From the NCBI GenBank assembly GCA_964422615.1, contig CAYRBJ010000004.1:47434-111433 (forward strand): DNA of 64,000 nt, written 5' to 3'. The position numbers and the translations under genes were made by a program. The stretch's first letter is position 1. Each line of letters opens with the position of its first letter. This document shows positions 1 through 8,179 of this stretch, piece after piece. This DNA is from DATLWN01 sp964422615 (lineage in GTDB: Bacteria; Pseudomonadota; Zetaproteobacteria; Mariprofundales; Mariprofundaceae). Under the pieces are notes generated by a model. The model was not told the origin of the DNA, made no database searches, and worked only from the letters and a program-made list of their open reading frames with translations.

Positions 1-643
1 TTATCTCGAGCTCCTGTTGCAGATGGGGATGATTGAGGAGGAATTCGAGGGATTTTTTGCGTGGGATCTCGAGAATGACGCTGTCCTTGTTGGCCACGAC
101 ATCGGCGCCGCGCGGTCCGGGATTGAGGAATGCGCCTTCCCCGAAGACGTCGCCAGCCTCGATCAGGTTCAGCATGATGGCGCGGCCACGTTCGTCCTTC
201 TTGAATATGGCCGCCTCGCCCTTGATGACGATGAAAAGCGTATCCCCGAATTCCCCCTCGCGGCAGATATGGTGTCCCTCACGCACCTTGCGCTGATTGG
301 TCAGCGCCCATAAGCGGCCGAGATTGCCCTCGATGATCTGCATCATCGGGTTCTCCGCCGTTTCCTGGGTGGCGATCACCTTGCCGATCACCGGGAACTC
401 CCGGATCAGGGCGCGTGCCTTATCGTCCTGGTGTTGGTCGGTCAGCAACTGGTGCAGGCGGCGCAGTACTTCGGTGGCGGTGGTGGCCCGCTTGGCTTCG
501 AGCAAAAGCTCCGCGTACTTGCGCAGATAGGAGGGGTTGTCCGGATAGATCTTAACCAGATCCGCATAGACATCGAGCGGGTCATCGCCGCCGTTGTTCT
601 GCGGAGGCATCGGGATCGGAAGGGGTGTCTCATCGATGGCCAT
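1..643 (-). CDS. Cyclic nucleotide-binding domain protein (3' end cut by window edge)
   Basis: The leftward frame is open from the ATG at 643 to base 1, so about 214 residues of the N-terminal part are visible and the C-terminus lies outside the window. Residues about 15-85 are helical and TPR-like (DVYADLVKIYPDNPSYLRKY). Residues about 110-205 resemble a cNMP-binding jelly roll, with EGEFGDTLFIVIKGEAAIF followed by GDVFGEGAFL. The ATG overlaps the stop of the upstream HD-GYP-like gene (TGATG), and AGGAG lies just before it. The ligand (cAMP, c-di-GMP or none) cannot be told. A role as sensor or regulator of the polysaccharide locus is inferred from context only. Confidence 0.8.
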   Translation of the reverse strand, partial: MAIDETPLPIPMPPQNNGGDDPLDVYADLVKIYPDNPSYLRKYAELLLEAKRATTATEVLRRLHQLLTDQHQDDKARALIREFPVIGKVIATQETAENPMMQIIEGNLGRLWALTNQRKVREGHHICREGEFGDTLFIVIKGEAAIFKKDERGRAIMLNLIEAGDVFGEGAFLNPGPRGADVVANKDSVILEIPRKKSLEFLLNHPHLQQELEI

Positions 644-2016
644 CAGACATTCTCCTCTGCCTGTTTCAGGGTTGCCAGCCCCGCCGCATTCATGCAGCGC
701 TGTACCATCAGGTTCGGCTGTTCGCGCAGGTCGACCTCGCGTGGCTGGATGCGGTTGCCATGGCGGTCCATGGTCAGGTAAACCCTGGGCCGCAGGGGCA
801 GGCGGGGCTGGACGCGGATTACCTGGCCGACCTCTCCCGAGTTAAGTTGCACATAGGTACCGACAGGATACAGGGATACGGATTCGATCAGTGCCTTCAG
901 GATCGACGGGTCGAACGCGTCCTTGTACTTGTTGACCAGTTTGCGGATGGCATCTCTCGGAAGCAGACGCTCCCGGTAGGTGCGGACATGCACCAGCGCC
1001 TCGAACATCGATAGCAGGCCGACGATCCTGGCGCTGAGTGCGATATTGCTGCCGGAAAGCCCCAACGGGCCGCTGCCGTCGTAGCGCTCCTGGGCCTGCT
1101 GGGCGGCGAGCAGCAATACGGGATCGGTGACGCCGCATTGCTTCAGGTATTCGAGGCTTTTTCCGGGAGTCTTGCGGATCAGCGCCCGCTCGACATCGCT
1201 CAGGGTGCTTTCCTTCAGGCGGGTATCCACCAGGATCAGGGCCATGCCGATATTGTGCAGCATGGATGCGGCCGTATAGCGCGTGATCTCCGCCGGTTCC
1301 ATATGCATCTGCATGCAAACCTTGATGCCATAGAGCATCATCATCACGGCCTTTTCCAGCAGATCACCAATGGTGGCGTGGCGATCGCGGAATTCGTCGA
1401 TATGGTTCGAGATCTCCAGTTCGAGGCCGTTCAACCGTTCGCTGTCTGTGTAGACTGACTCGGTGAACCGGTCCAGATGCATCAGCAGGGGAGACAGATC
1501 CGAGGCCTTGTTGTGCCCGGCATCCTCGTAAATCCGCAACAGCGTAGCCGTGCATTCCGACAGCCAGGCCGCCTGGGTGTTGTTGTTTGTTTCCTGCATG
1601 GTCATTTCCGGCAGCAGCGGCTGGTCGGGCGTTTCCTCCGCCAGGTGCGAAACAGGCCCGAAGTTTTCCCCTTCCGTGCTGTCGGAGGCAGGCTGTGCGG
1701 ATTCTTCCTGCAGTTCGGCATCGGCGATTTCGGGGGGCAGGGGTTCGGCGTCGTCGGCCTCGTTCCTGGCCTGCTGGGCCCGCAGCATGTCGATGTGGGT
1801 GCCGGAAGGCGCAGGCTGCTGCTGCGGCGTCTGCTGCCCGGTATCGGACAACTCATCCGCCAGGGGAGCGGAGGCAGAATCCGGCGATAGCGCCGATTCC
1901 TCTTGCAACCCGGCATCGGATATCCCGGGAGCCGGCTCCCGGTTCGGCGGCGTCTGCTGCCCGCTGGCCTCTCGCTTGGCACGCTGGGCACGCAGCATGT
2001 CAATGTACGTGCTCAT
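643..2016 (-). CDS. Degenerate HD-GYP domain protein with duplicated N-terminal segment
   Basis: A 457-residue protein. The first ~140 residues are low-complexity and carry two related segments (about 3-47 and 73-113), each starting IDMLRAQ. Residues about 160-380 look like an HD-GYP fold, but the metal-binding signatures are lost: the HDxGK position reads LHNIGM and the HHExxDGxGYP position reads QAQERYDGSGPLG. The C-terminal YPVGTYVQLNSGEVGQV segment is typical of the tail that follows HD-GYP domains. The protein is therefore probably not an active c-di-GMP phosphodiesterase and may bind ligand or partner proteins. Its ATG overlaps the ATPase stop by 4 bp and its stop overlaps the cNMP gene, so the three are translationally coupled. 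Confidence 0.75.
   Translation of the reverse strand: MSTYIDMLRAQRAKREASGQQTPPNREPAPGISDAGLQEESALSPDSASAPLADELSDTGQQTPQQQPAPSGTHIDMLRAQQARNEADDAEPLPPEIADAELQEESAQPASDSTEGENFGPVSHLAEETPDQPLLPEMTMQETNNNTQAAWLSECTATLLRIYEDAGHNKASDLSPLLMHLDRFTESVYTDSERLNGLELEISNHIDEFRDRHATIGDLLEKAVMMMLYGIKVCMQMHMEPAEITRYTAASMLHNIGMALILVDTRLKESTLSDVERALIRKTPGKSLEYLKQCGVTDPVLLLAAQQAQERYDGSGPLGLSGSNIALSARIVGLLSMFEALVHVRTYRERLLPRDAIRKLVNKYKDAFDPSILKALIESVSLYPVGTYVQLNSGEVGQVIRVQPRLPLRPRVYLTMDRHGNRIQPREVDLREQPNLMVQRCMNAAGLATLKQAEENV
1678..2010 (-). repeat. Intragenic duplicated segment in the HD-GYP-like gene
   Basis: Two protein-level repeats of about 41-45 residues are encoded at about 1876-2010 and 1678-1800. Both read IDMLRAQ(R/Q)A(K/R)xEA, then a Pro-rich stretch, then DAxLQEESA. 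The pattern suggests an ancient internal duplication of a short linear motif, possibly a docking peptide. Confidence 0.65.
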
Positions 2017-2816
2017 GCCACAGCATACCTCTGCGCGGTTTGCGAGACCAGATTGCTGTCAATACGGTCGGCATGGTTGCGCATGCCCATGATCAGGCAG
2101 TTGTCCATCAGATGGTTGATGCGCCGAGGCACGCCTTCGGTCAGCCGGTAAATGCTTTCCACGGCCTGGCGCGTCAGAAACGGGTTGTCATAGCCGGCCA
2201 TGCGCAGGCGGTGCAGGATGTAATGCGTGGTGCCTTCCAGGTCGAAGGGCCGCAGGTGCAGTGCCAGGGCGATCCGCTGCTGCAGTGGCGGTAGCTTGGC
2301 GATGATGGTGGACAGTTCAGGCTGGCCGACGAAGACCAGGGTGATCAGAAATCGTCCGTCAAGCTGGAAATTGAGCAACAGGCGCAACTCCTCGAATGTT
2401 TCGAGATCGGGGATGCTTTGCGCCTCGTCGATGCAAATCAGGGTATGGCGGTTTTGCTCGGCATTGACGGCCAGCAGGTCCTGGATGCGATGCAGCAGCA
2501 CGCTGGTCTCCTTCGAATCCTCCTGGATGCCGAGCTGACGCGCGACCTCGGCCAGCATCTCACCGGGTTCCAGCCGGGGATAGGCGATCAGGGCGATGTC
2601 ATAGGCGGAGGCGGGCAGGGACAGCAGCACGCGCTGCAGCAGCGTGGACTTGCCGCAGCCGATGTCGCCGGTCAGCAGGATCACGCCCTTGCGGCGGTGT
2701 ATGCCATCCATCAGATCGTCATATGCCACATGATGCTGGGAGGATTCGAAGAAGTAGCGTTCGCCGGCCGCGTTGTCGAACGGGAAGTCACGCAGGTGCC
2801 AGTATTCGAGATACAT
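2013..2816 (-). CDS. AAA ATPase, ExeA/GspA or PEP-CTERM-locus secretion ATPase type
   Basis: A P-loop ATPase of the ExeA/GspA-like AAA family, which often accompanies exopolysaccharide loci. The start is placed at MYLEYWHLRDFPFDN (268 residues) because that is where family similarity begins; the frame is open further upstream, but no convincing ribosome site marks a longer start. Visible motifs are Walker A GDIGCGKST (about residue 48), Walker B TLICIDEAQ (about 130), a sensor-like region near LITLVFVGQPEL, and the C-terminal LTEGVPRRINHLMD segment. It is the first gene of the leftward operon, overlaps the HD-GYP-like gene by 4 bp, and faces away from the export lipoprotein gene. Confidence 0.85.
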   Translation of the reverse strand: MYLEYWHLRDFPFDNAAGERYFFESSQHHVAYDDLMDGIHRRKGVILLTGDIGCGKSTLLQRVLLSLPASAYDIALIAYPRLEPGEMLAEVARQLGIQEDSKETSVLLHRIQDLLAVNAEQNRHTLICIDEAQSIPDLETFEELRLLLNFQLDGRFLITLVFVGQPELSTIIAKLPPLQQRIALALHLRPFDLEGTTHYILHRLRMAGYDNPFLTRQAVESIYRLTEGVPRRINHLMDNCLIMGMRNHADRIDSNLVSQTAQRYAVA

Positions 2817-3127
2817 CGGACGCCAATCAGCCGTCGCCCGGGTGTGCATGCGCGCACAAGCTGACTGCAGATCCGCTATCGGCAAGTGTGGCGTGTACGG
2901 CTTGCGGGCAGCCGCTGCCAAGGATCCGGGGGGTAATTTTCCGGGCCGGAATGGCCATCTGTTCGGCATATGGATGACACGACTTGGGCATGGTTAAAGA
3001 CTATGCGCGATGCACTTGATACAAGTCAAGTGAAGAAGTGCAGAAAGAACAACTCGTATGATCCTGAAATAATTAAATAAATTTATTTTCCATGATTGAC
3101 TGAAAGCACAGATTGTAGTTGACTGTC
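2817..3127. promoter_or_regulatory. Divergent regulatory region with a 20-bp perfect inverted repeat
   Basis: About 310 bp separate the leftward ATPase operon from the rightward export operon. The right half (about 2990-3120) is markedly AT-rich against its surroundings. It contains CACTTGA-TACAAG-TCAAGTG at 3013-3032, a perfect 7-bp-arm palindrome with a 6-bp spacer, which has the form of a dimeric regulator site. No clear sigma-70 hexamer pair or strong ribosome site was identified, so promoter positions remain open. Confidence 0.5.
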
Positions 3128-5686
3128 ATGATGGCAGGAATGGGAACATCGGGATTTCGCCGGGCAGCGCTTCTGGCCGTCCTGATGCTGGTGTCGGCCT
3201 GCCATACCGTGGTTCCCGAACCCACCCTGCGTCTGAGCGGCAATCGTCCGCTTCCCACCTATTCCATGCACCAGATCGGCCCCCAGCGCATCGGGGCTGC
3301 GCAGGCGGTGCGTTTTGCCGATATCAACCAGGACGGACACCTGGATCTGCTGATCGGGGAGAAGCGGGGATTCAGGATCGAAGCGGGAGACGGCCACGGG
3401 CGATGGGTTTCCCTGCCCGGCCCCCGCACCGGCATCAACCCCCGTTTCATGGCCGTGGGCGATGTCAACCATGACGGCCAGCCGGATGTCTTGATCGGCG
3501 GGGGCGGCGCCCAGAAGGGGTTGCAGATATGGACCCGCGACGCTACTGGCCATCACTGGCGGCAGCTTGCCTCGCCCACGGACAGGGGCGTGTTCGTCGA
3601 CGCCAAGCTGGCCGATGTCAACGAGGACGGCTGGCCGGACATCGTGGCCGTGCGCCGGGACACACCACCTGCCGGCGGCATCTATGTCTGGCTCAATGAC
3701 GGCCATGGGGGATGGTTCGCCTCGGTCGGTCCCACGGTCCAAGGGCAGTTCACCGGGGTGGCGGTGGCCGATGTCAACGGCGACGGGCATGTCGATATCG
3801 TGGCCTCTCGCCGGGGTGGTCTGGGCTCGGTGAAGGCCGGCGGTGGCTGGCGGCAAGTGGGCGGCGTGCAGATATGGAAGGGAGATGGCACCGGCCGCTG
3901 GTCGCCTGAAGCCCTGCCGGCAGGTGGCGATGCCGAATCGGTAACGGTGGGCGATATCGATGGCGACGGACGGCTGGATATCGTGGCGGGCATGTACCAG
4001 CAGGGGATCCGGGCCTGGTTCGGCACCTCCTCGGGCTGGACCATGCGCGTCGTGACGAGCAAGCATACATGGAGATCGGTGCGCATCGGCGATCTGAGCG
4101 ACAACGGCAAGCGTGACATCGTGGCTACCTCGGCCGATGGCAAGGGGATAGGTATCTGGGACTGGCGCGACGATCGGTTTGTACCGAGATCTGGCCTCGT
4201 ACCGGATTACGGTGCCTATCTGGACATGGATCTCGGCGATGTGTTCGGCAAGGGCCAACTGGATATCGCAGCGGTGCATACCGGCGGTGCAGTCGAGGTA
4301 TGGTCGGGAAGACAGGCGGCCGTTACCCGGCTTGTCGCCACCGAAGGCAATAGGATCGGCCAGCCCAAGGCCATCTTCTTCGCTACCGGATCGGCAACGC
4401 TGAACGCCAAGGCCGAGGCGCAACTGAGCTCGTGGTATCGGGCGTTGCCAAACACGAAGCTGCCCGTACTGTTCCGTCTGGAGGGCCATGCGGACCTGCG
4501 TCCGGTGCATTCCGATCTGTTTCCGAACAATGTGGCCCTTTCCCGCGCCCGTGCGGAAGCGGTGGCGGCATGGCTGAAGACGAAGGGGGTGGCGACAGCC
4601 GCGATTCGCATTGTGGCTATTGGCGATGAGCCTGCGTTGCCACCGGGCATGAATGCCGCCGCGCTGGCCAGAAATCGGCGGGTCATGGTCTCCGCGTTCG
4701 ATCAGAGCCACGTGCGCATGCTGCCGGCGCAGGCGGGCGGGCCCACACGCGATCTGTTCCATGTCAGCGAAAACGACGTGTTCAAGACCATCCACGGCAT
4801 CCCCGAGTACCGGGTTGGTCCGGGGGACGAGCTGTCGTTCACGTTCTGGGTGGCGGGCAAGAGCGACGAGCACAAGGTCACCGTCCAGGTCGATGGCACG
4901 GTTTCACTGCCTTATCAGGAGTCGTTGAAGGTGCAGGGGCTGACGACGACCGAGATCAAGCGGAAGATCACGCGCCTGCTGGCAAAATACGAAAAGCATC
5001 CGCGTGTGGACGTGATGGTGCTTAAGCACAGGAGCAAGACGGTCAGCATTTTCGGAGAGGTGCAAAACCTGACGCGGCAGCCTACCGGTCCAGGCACCTA
5101 TTACCTCAAGGGAAAGGAATCGCTTGTGGATTTCCTGTCCCGGGCGGGCGGACCGGCCAATGATGCCGACTTGACGAAGGTGCAGATCCTGCGTCACGGG
5201 AAGACGATGACGCTGAACCTGGATCGGGCGATCAGGCAGGGGGACTGGACGGAGAACGCCATTTTGGACAATGGAGACACAATCTTCGTCCCATCCCTGG
5301 CCAAGTCCGAACGGCGTGTGTATGTGCTGGGCGATGTCAAGAAGCCCGGCATTGTCAAATTTAACGGCGACATCACCTTCCTGGATGCCATCTCGAAGAG
5401 CGGTGGTTTCGGCGATACCGCCTATCTGCAGGATATCCGCATCATACGCGGCAACAGGAAGCATCCCGAGATCCTGCCGGTGGCGTTCAATCGCTTCATG
5501 GAGCAGGGCGATTTGTCGCAGAACGTGACCCTGCAGGATAAGGATGTGATCATCGTGCCGCGCAGCCCCATCGGCAACTGGAATCACTTCATCCAGCAGA
5601 TCAGTCCCACCCTGGATCTGCTGTTCAAGCCGCTGTACACTTATCAGGAACTGCTGATGATCCGCTTCCTGCAACAGCGGTTGTAA
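3128..5686 (+). CDS. Outer-membrane polysaccharide export lipoprotein with FG-GAP propeller and OmpA-like domain
   Basis: A protein of about 852 residues. A lipoprotein signal ends in a lipobox VSAC (about residue 28). Residues about 55-385 hold seven FG-GAP/VCBS-like repeats. The first five have intact calcium-type loops (DINQDGHLD, DVNHDGQPD, DVNEDGWPD, DVNGDGHVD, DIDGDGRLD); the last two are degenerate (DLSDNGKRD, DVFGKGQLD). Together they predict a seven-bladed propeller. Residues about 407-525 are OmpA-C-like (IFFATGSATLN, LSRARAEAVAAWL, NRRVMVSAFD), a peptidoglycan-binding fold. From about 560 there is a Wza-type Poly_export domain (YRVGPGDELSFTFWVAG) followed by SLBB domains. Wza-family proteins form the outer-membrane channel, but they normally lack the first two modules. 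ATGs at 3128, 3131 and 3140 are in frame with no clear ribosome site. It heads the rightward operon. Confidence 0.88.
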   Translation: MMAGMGTSGFRRAALLAVLMLVSACHTVVPEPTLRLSGNRPLPTYSMHQIGPQRIGAAQAVRFADINQDGHLDLLIGEKRGFRIEAGDGHGRWVSLPGPRTGINPRFMAVGDVNHDGQPDVLIGGGGAQKGLQIWTRDATGHHWRQLASPTDRGVFVDAKLADVNEDGWPDIVAVRRDTPPAGGIYVWLNDGHGGWFASVGPTVQGQFTGVAVADVNGDGHVDIVASRRGGLGSVKAGGGWRQVGGVQIWKGDGTGRWSPEALPAGGDAESVTVGDIDGDGRLDIVAGMYQQGIRAWFGTSSGWTMRVVTSKHTWRSVRIGDLSDNGKRDIVATSADGKGIGIWDWRDDRFVPRSGLVPDYGAYLDMDLGDVFGKGQLDIAAVHTGGAVEVWSGRQAAVTRLVATEGNRIGQPKAIFFATGSATLNAKAEAQLSSWYRALPNTKLPVLFRLEGHADLRPVHSDLFPNNVALSRARAEAVAAWLKTKGVATAAIRIVAIGDEPALPPGMNAAALARNRRVMVSAFDQSHVRMLPAQAGGPTRDLFHVSENDVFKTIHGIPEYRVGPGDELSFTFWVAGKSDEHKVTVQVDGTVSLPYQESLKVQGLTTTEIKRKITRLLAKYEKHPRVDVMVLKHRSKTVSIFGEVQNLTRQPTGPGTYYLKGKESLVDFLSRAGGPANDADLTKVQILRHGKTMTLNLDRAIRQGDWTENAILDNGDTIFVPSLAKSERRVYVLGDVKKPGIVKFNGDITFLDAISKSGGFGDTAYLQDIRIIRGNRKHPEILPVAFNRFMEQGDLSQNVTLQDKDVIIVPRSPIGNWNHFIQQISPTLDLLFKPLYTYQELLMIRFLQQRL

Positions 5687-5691
5687 TACCG

Positions 5692-7998
5692 ATGGCGACA
5701 CAGCAGTCCACGAGCGGATACGAGCTCAACCTCAACGAGTACTGGCAGGTCATTCGCCGCCGGCGCTGGATGATCCTGTTCTGCGCCGTGGCCATGGGCA
5801 GCTTCAGCTGGCTGTTCACCTGGCTGAACCAGCCGCCGCCGCTGTACAGCTCCAGCGCCCAGGTGAGGATCGATCAGACCACCAACCTGGCCAATCTGCT
5901 GATACAGGGCGGGGGTCAGCTCAGCCCGATGGATAATATGCGCACCCAGCTGATGCTGGTGAATTCCTATGCCCTGATGGAACGGGTGGCCGAGCGCATG
6001 GGCAGGATACCCAAGGACCTGACGGCCGATCAGATCCGCGCCAACCCCCAGTACATGGATGATATCATGGCCCTGAAGGGGGATGTCAGTGCGTCGCAGG
6101 AGGGCGACACCGGCATCATCACCATCACGGCAGTGTCCATCTATCCCGACATGGCCCGCGAGCTGGCACAGACGGTGGCGGATGAATTCCGCACCTACGA
6201 TATCGAGGAAAAGAACCGGCGCGTTTATGAGGCCAAGAACTTCATCAAGAAACAGCTGGTGCTGGTACAGGATCGCCTGCGCAAATCGGAGGAGGCCGTG
6301 CGCAATTTCAGGCAGACCAACCATCTGTCCAACATTGGTGCCAATTCCGCGGCAATCAGCAAAATGGTCGCGGATTTCGAGTTTTCCTACCGCAAGCAGG
6401 TACAGCGGCTGAACAGCCTGCGCTTTGCGCTGAACCAGCTGCGCAGCCGTCTGAAGAGCAATACCTGGGATTATCAGGCCGTGTCCGTGCCGGACAAGGT
6501 CAGCACCTATTTTGACGGCTTGAACCAGCGCTTGGTGCAGCTGGCGCTGAAGCATACCGAACTGGCGACCAACTTCACCGATGCCTATCCGCAGATGGTC
6601 GATCTCAGGGAGCAGGCGGTCGAGATCCTGCGCAGCATGGTTGATGAGCTGGGCAGGCAGGTGAAGCTGACAACCCGGCGCATGGCGGATATCCAGAAAA
6701 GCATCGAGGCCACCGAGCGGCAGTACATGGGATTGCCGGATCAGGCGCTCGAGCTGCAGCGCCTGAAGCGCACCGTACGCATCAATGAGGATCTGTTCGA
6801 TCTGCTGGAGAAGAAATATCAGGAAGTGTTGATCAAGGAGGCCGAGAAGGTTCAGGATGTCACCCTGCTCAGGCCGGCCATGCTATCGTCGGTACGGATC
6901 AATCCCGTGCGCACGGTGCAGACCGCGACGGCCGGCAGCATCCTCGGTCTGGTGCTGGGGCTGATCATTTCCCTGGTCCTGGAGACGATGGATACGTCGA
7001 TCGGCACCATCGAGGAAGTGGAATCCTTCCTGGAATCGCCGGTGATCGGTTTCGTGCCGCATTTGTCCCATGACGAGGCCGCCGAGCTGTTTTCGGGCGT
7101 GGAGGGACTGGATACCTCCGGCCATCAGTTCGAGCGCCAGATACGCCTGGTGACCCATTTCTCACCACCGTCGACCATCTCGGAAGCCTATCGCAGCCTC
7201 AGGACCAATCTGATGTTTTCGCAGACGGGGGAAAAGCGCTTGGTGCTGGTGACCAGCGCCACGATCAGGGAGGGCAAGTCCACGGTCGCGTCCAACCTGG
7301 CGGTCGTCGTGGCTCAGCAGGGCGCGCGCGTGCTGCTGATCGACGCGGACCTGCGCAAGCCGATCCAGCACCATACCTTCGGCATTGCGCGCGAGCCGGG
7401 CCTCAGCGAATGCCTGATCGGTCAGACCCAGTGGCGGGATGCCGTGCGTCGCTTCTCCGATGTGATGCTCGGCGACATGGGCATCGACCGGGCCCTGCTG
7501 ACCCCGGGCCTGGACCAACTGGACATCCTGACCAGCGGACGCGTCAAGGCCAATCCGCCGGACCTGCTATCCTCCCCGAACATGCGGCTGATCCTGGACG
7601 AGGTGCGGCAGGAATACGATATGGTGGTGATCGACATGCCGCCGACGCTGCATACGACGGATGCCACCATTCTCGCGCCCATGGTCGACGGGGTGCTGCT
7701 CGTCTACCACATCGGTGCGGTGGTGCGCGGGGCGCTGAAACGCGTCAAGACCTCAATCGAGAATGTCGGGGGCCATGTGCTGGGCATCGTGCTGAACGGC
7801 GTGCGTGGGGAGGTCACACCCGACTATGCCAAGTACAAGATGGATCGCTACTATACCTATGCCTACGGTGAACATGCGGGGGAAGAGAAGGCCTGGTCCG
7901 TGCAGCGGATTGAAGGGATGGTCCGAAGAAGCATGGCGAACACCTGGCGGAAGGCTCGCGGTTTTTTCAGCCGGAGTAAGGATGCAGCGGGATCTTAA
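5692..7998 (+). CDS. Wzc-like chain-length determinant and tyrosine autokinase (BY-kinase)
   Basis: A 768-residue inner-membrane protein. An N-terminal Wzz domain has a membrane segment near residues 25-45 and a long coiled-coil periplasmic region (about 180-380). A second membrane segment lies near 405-425, followed by a cytoplasmic BY-kinase domain. Kinase motifs are Walker A SATIREGKST (about 522-531), Walker A' VLLIDADLRKP and Walker B MVVIDMPP. The C-terminus carries a Tyr cluster (YYTYAYG, about 720-726), the usual autophosphorylation tail. With the adjacent Wza-like channel it should control chain length and export of the polysaccharide. It starts 5 bp after the lipoprotein stop and its 3' end overlaps the next small gene by 17 bp. 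Confidence 0.92.
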   Translation: MATQQSTSGYELNLNEYWQVIRRRRWMILFCAVAMGSFSWLFTWLNQPPPLYSSSAQVRIDQTTNLANLLIQGGGQLSPMDNMRTQLMLVNSYALMERVAERMGRIPKDLTADQIRANPQYMDDIMALKGDVSASQEGDTGIITITAVSIYPDMARELAQTVADEFRTYDIEEKNRRVYEAKNFIKKQLVLVQDRLRKSEEAVRNFRQTNHLSNIGANSAAISKMVADFEFSYRKQVQRLNSLRFALNQLRSRLKSNTWDYQAVSVPDKVSTYFDGLNQRLVQLALKHTELATNFTDAYPQMVDLREQAVEILRSMVDELGRQVKLTTRRMADIQKSIEATERQYMGLPDQALELQRLKRTVRINEDLFDLLEKKYQEVLIKEAEKVQDVTLLRPAMLSSVRINPVRTVQTATAGSILGLVLGLIISLVLETMDTSIGTIEEVESFLESPVIGFVPHLSHDEAAELFSGVEGLDTSGHQFERQIRLVTHFSPPSTISEAYRSLRTNLMFSQTGEKRLVLVTSATIREGKSTVASNLAVVVAQQGARVLLIDADLRKPIQHHTFGIAREPGLSECLIGQTQWRDAVRRFSDVMLGDMGIDRALLTPGLDQLDILTSGRVKANPPDLLSSPNMRLILDEVRQEYDMVVIDMPPTLHTTDATILAPMVDGVLLVYHIGAVVRGALKRVKTSIENVGGHVLGIVLNGVRGEVTPDYAKYKMDRYYTYAYGEHAGEEKAWSVQRIEGMVRRSMANTWRKARGFFSRSKDAAGS

Positions 7999-8179
7999 CC
8001 GCTTCCGCCGCCGCCGCCGCAGGCGGCAGCGCCTGCTGGCCATCATCGTCGCCGCGCTGCTCGGAGCACTGACCATCGTGCTGATGCGCTCCTGCGCCGA
8101 TCGCTTCCATGGCCCGTACAACAAGGGCTACCAGCCGATGGATCAGCAGCGCCAGATGCAACAGGGGGGTGAGAACTGA
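7982..8179 (+). CDS. 65-residue Arg-rich single-pass membrane protein
   Basis: I do not recognise a family. The ATG at 7982 follows GGAG with a 5-bp spacing and lies inside the end of the BY-kinase gene (17-bp overlap). The protein begins MQRDLNRFRRRRRRRQR, then one membrane helix (LLAIIVAALLGALTIVLM, about 18-36), then a short polar Gln-rich tail. The seven-Arg run before the helix predicts N-in topology. Its stop overlaps the apparent CTG start of the Wzy-like gene. The position between kinase and polymerase suggests a small accessory subunit of the polysaccharide complex, which is inference only. Confidence 0.7.
   Translation: MQRDLNRFRRRRRRRQRLLAIIVAALLGALTIVLMRSCADRFHGPYNKGYQPMDQQRQMQQGGEN

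Noticed and set aside
3083..4873. 596-residue open frame on the minus strand opposite the export lipoprotein
   Set aside because: It mirrors the propeller/OmpA coding frame; low-complexity His/Arg/Asp composition, no domain, no ribosome site. It is a by-product of high GC codon use.
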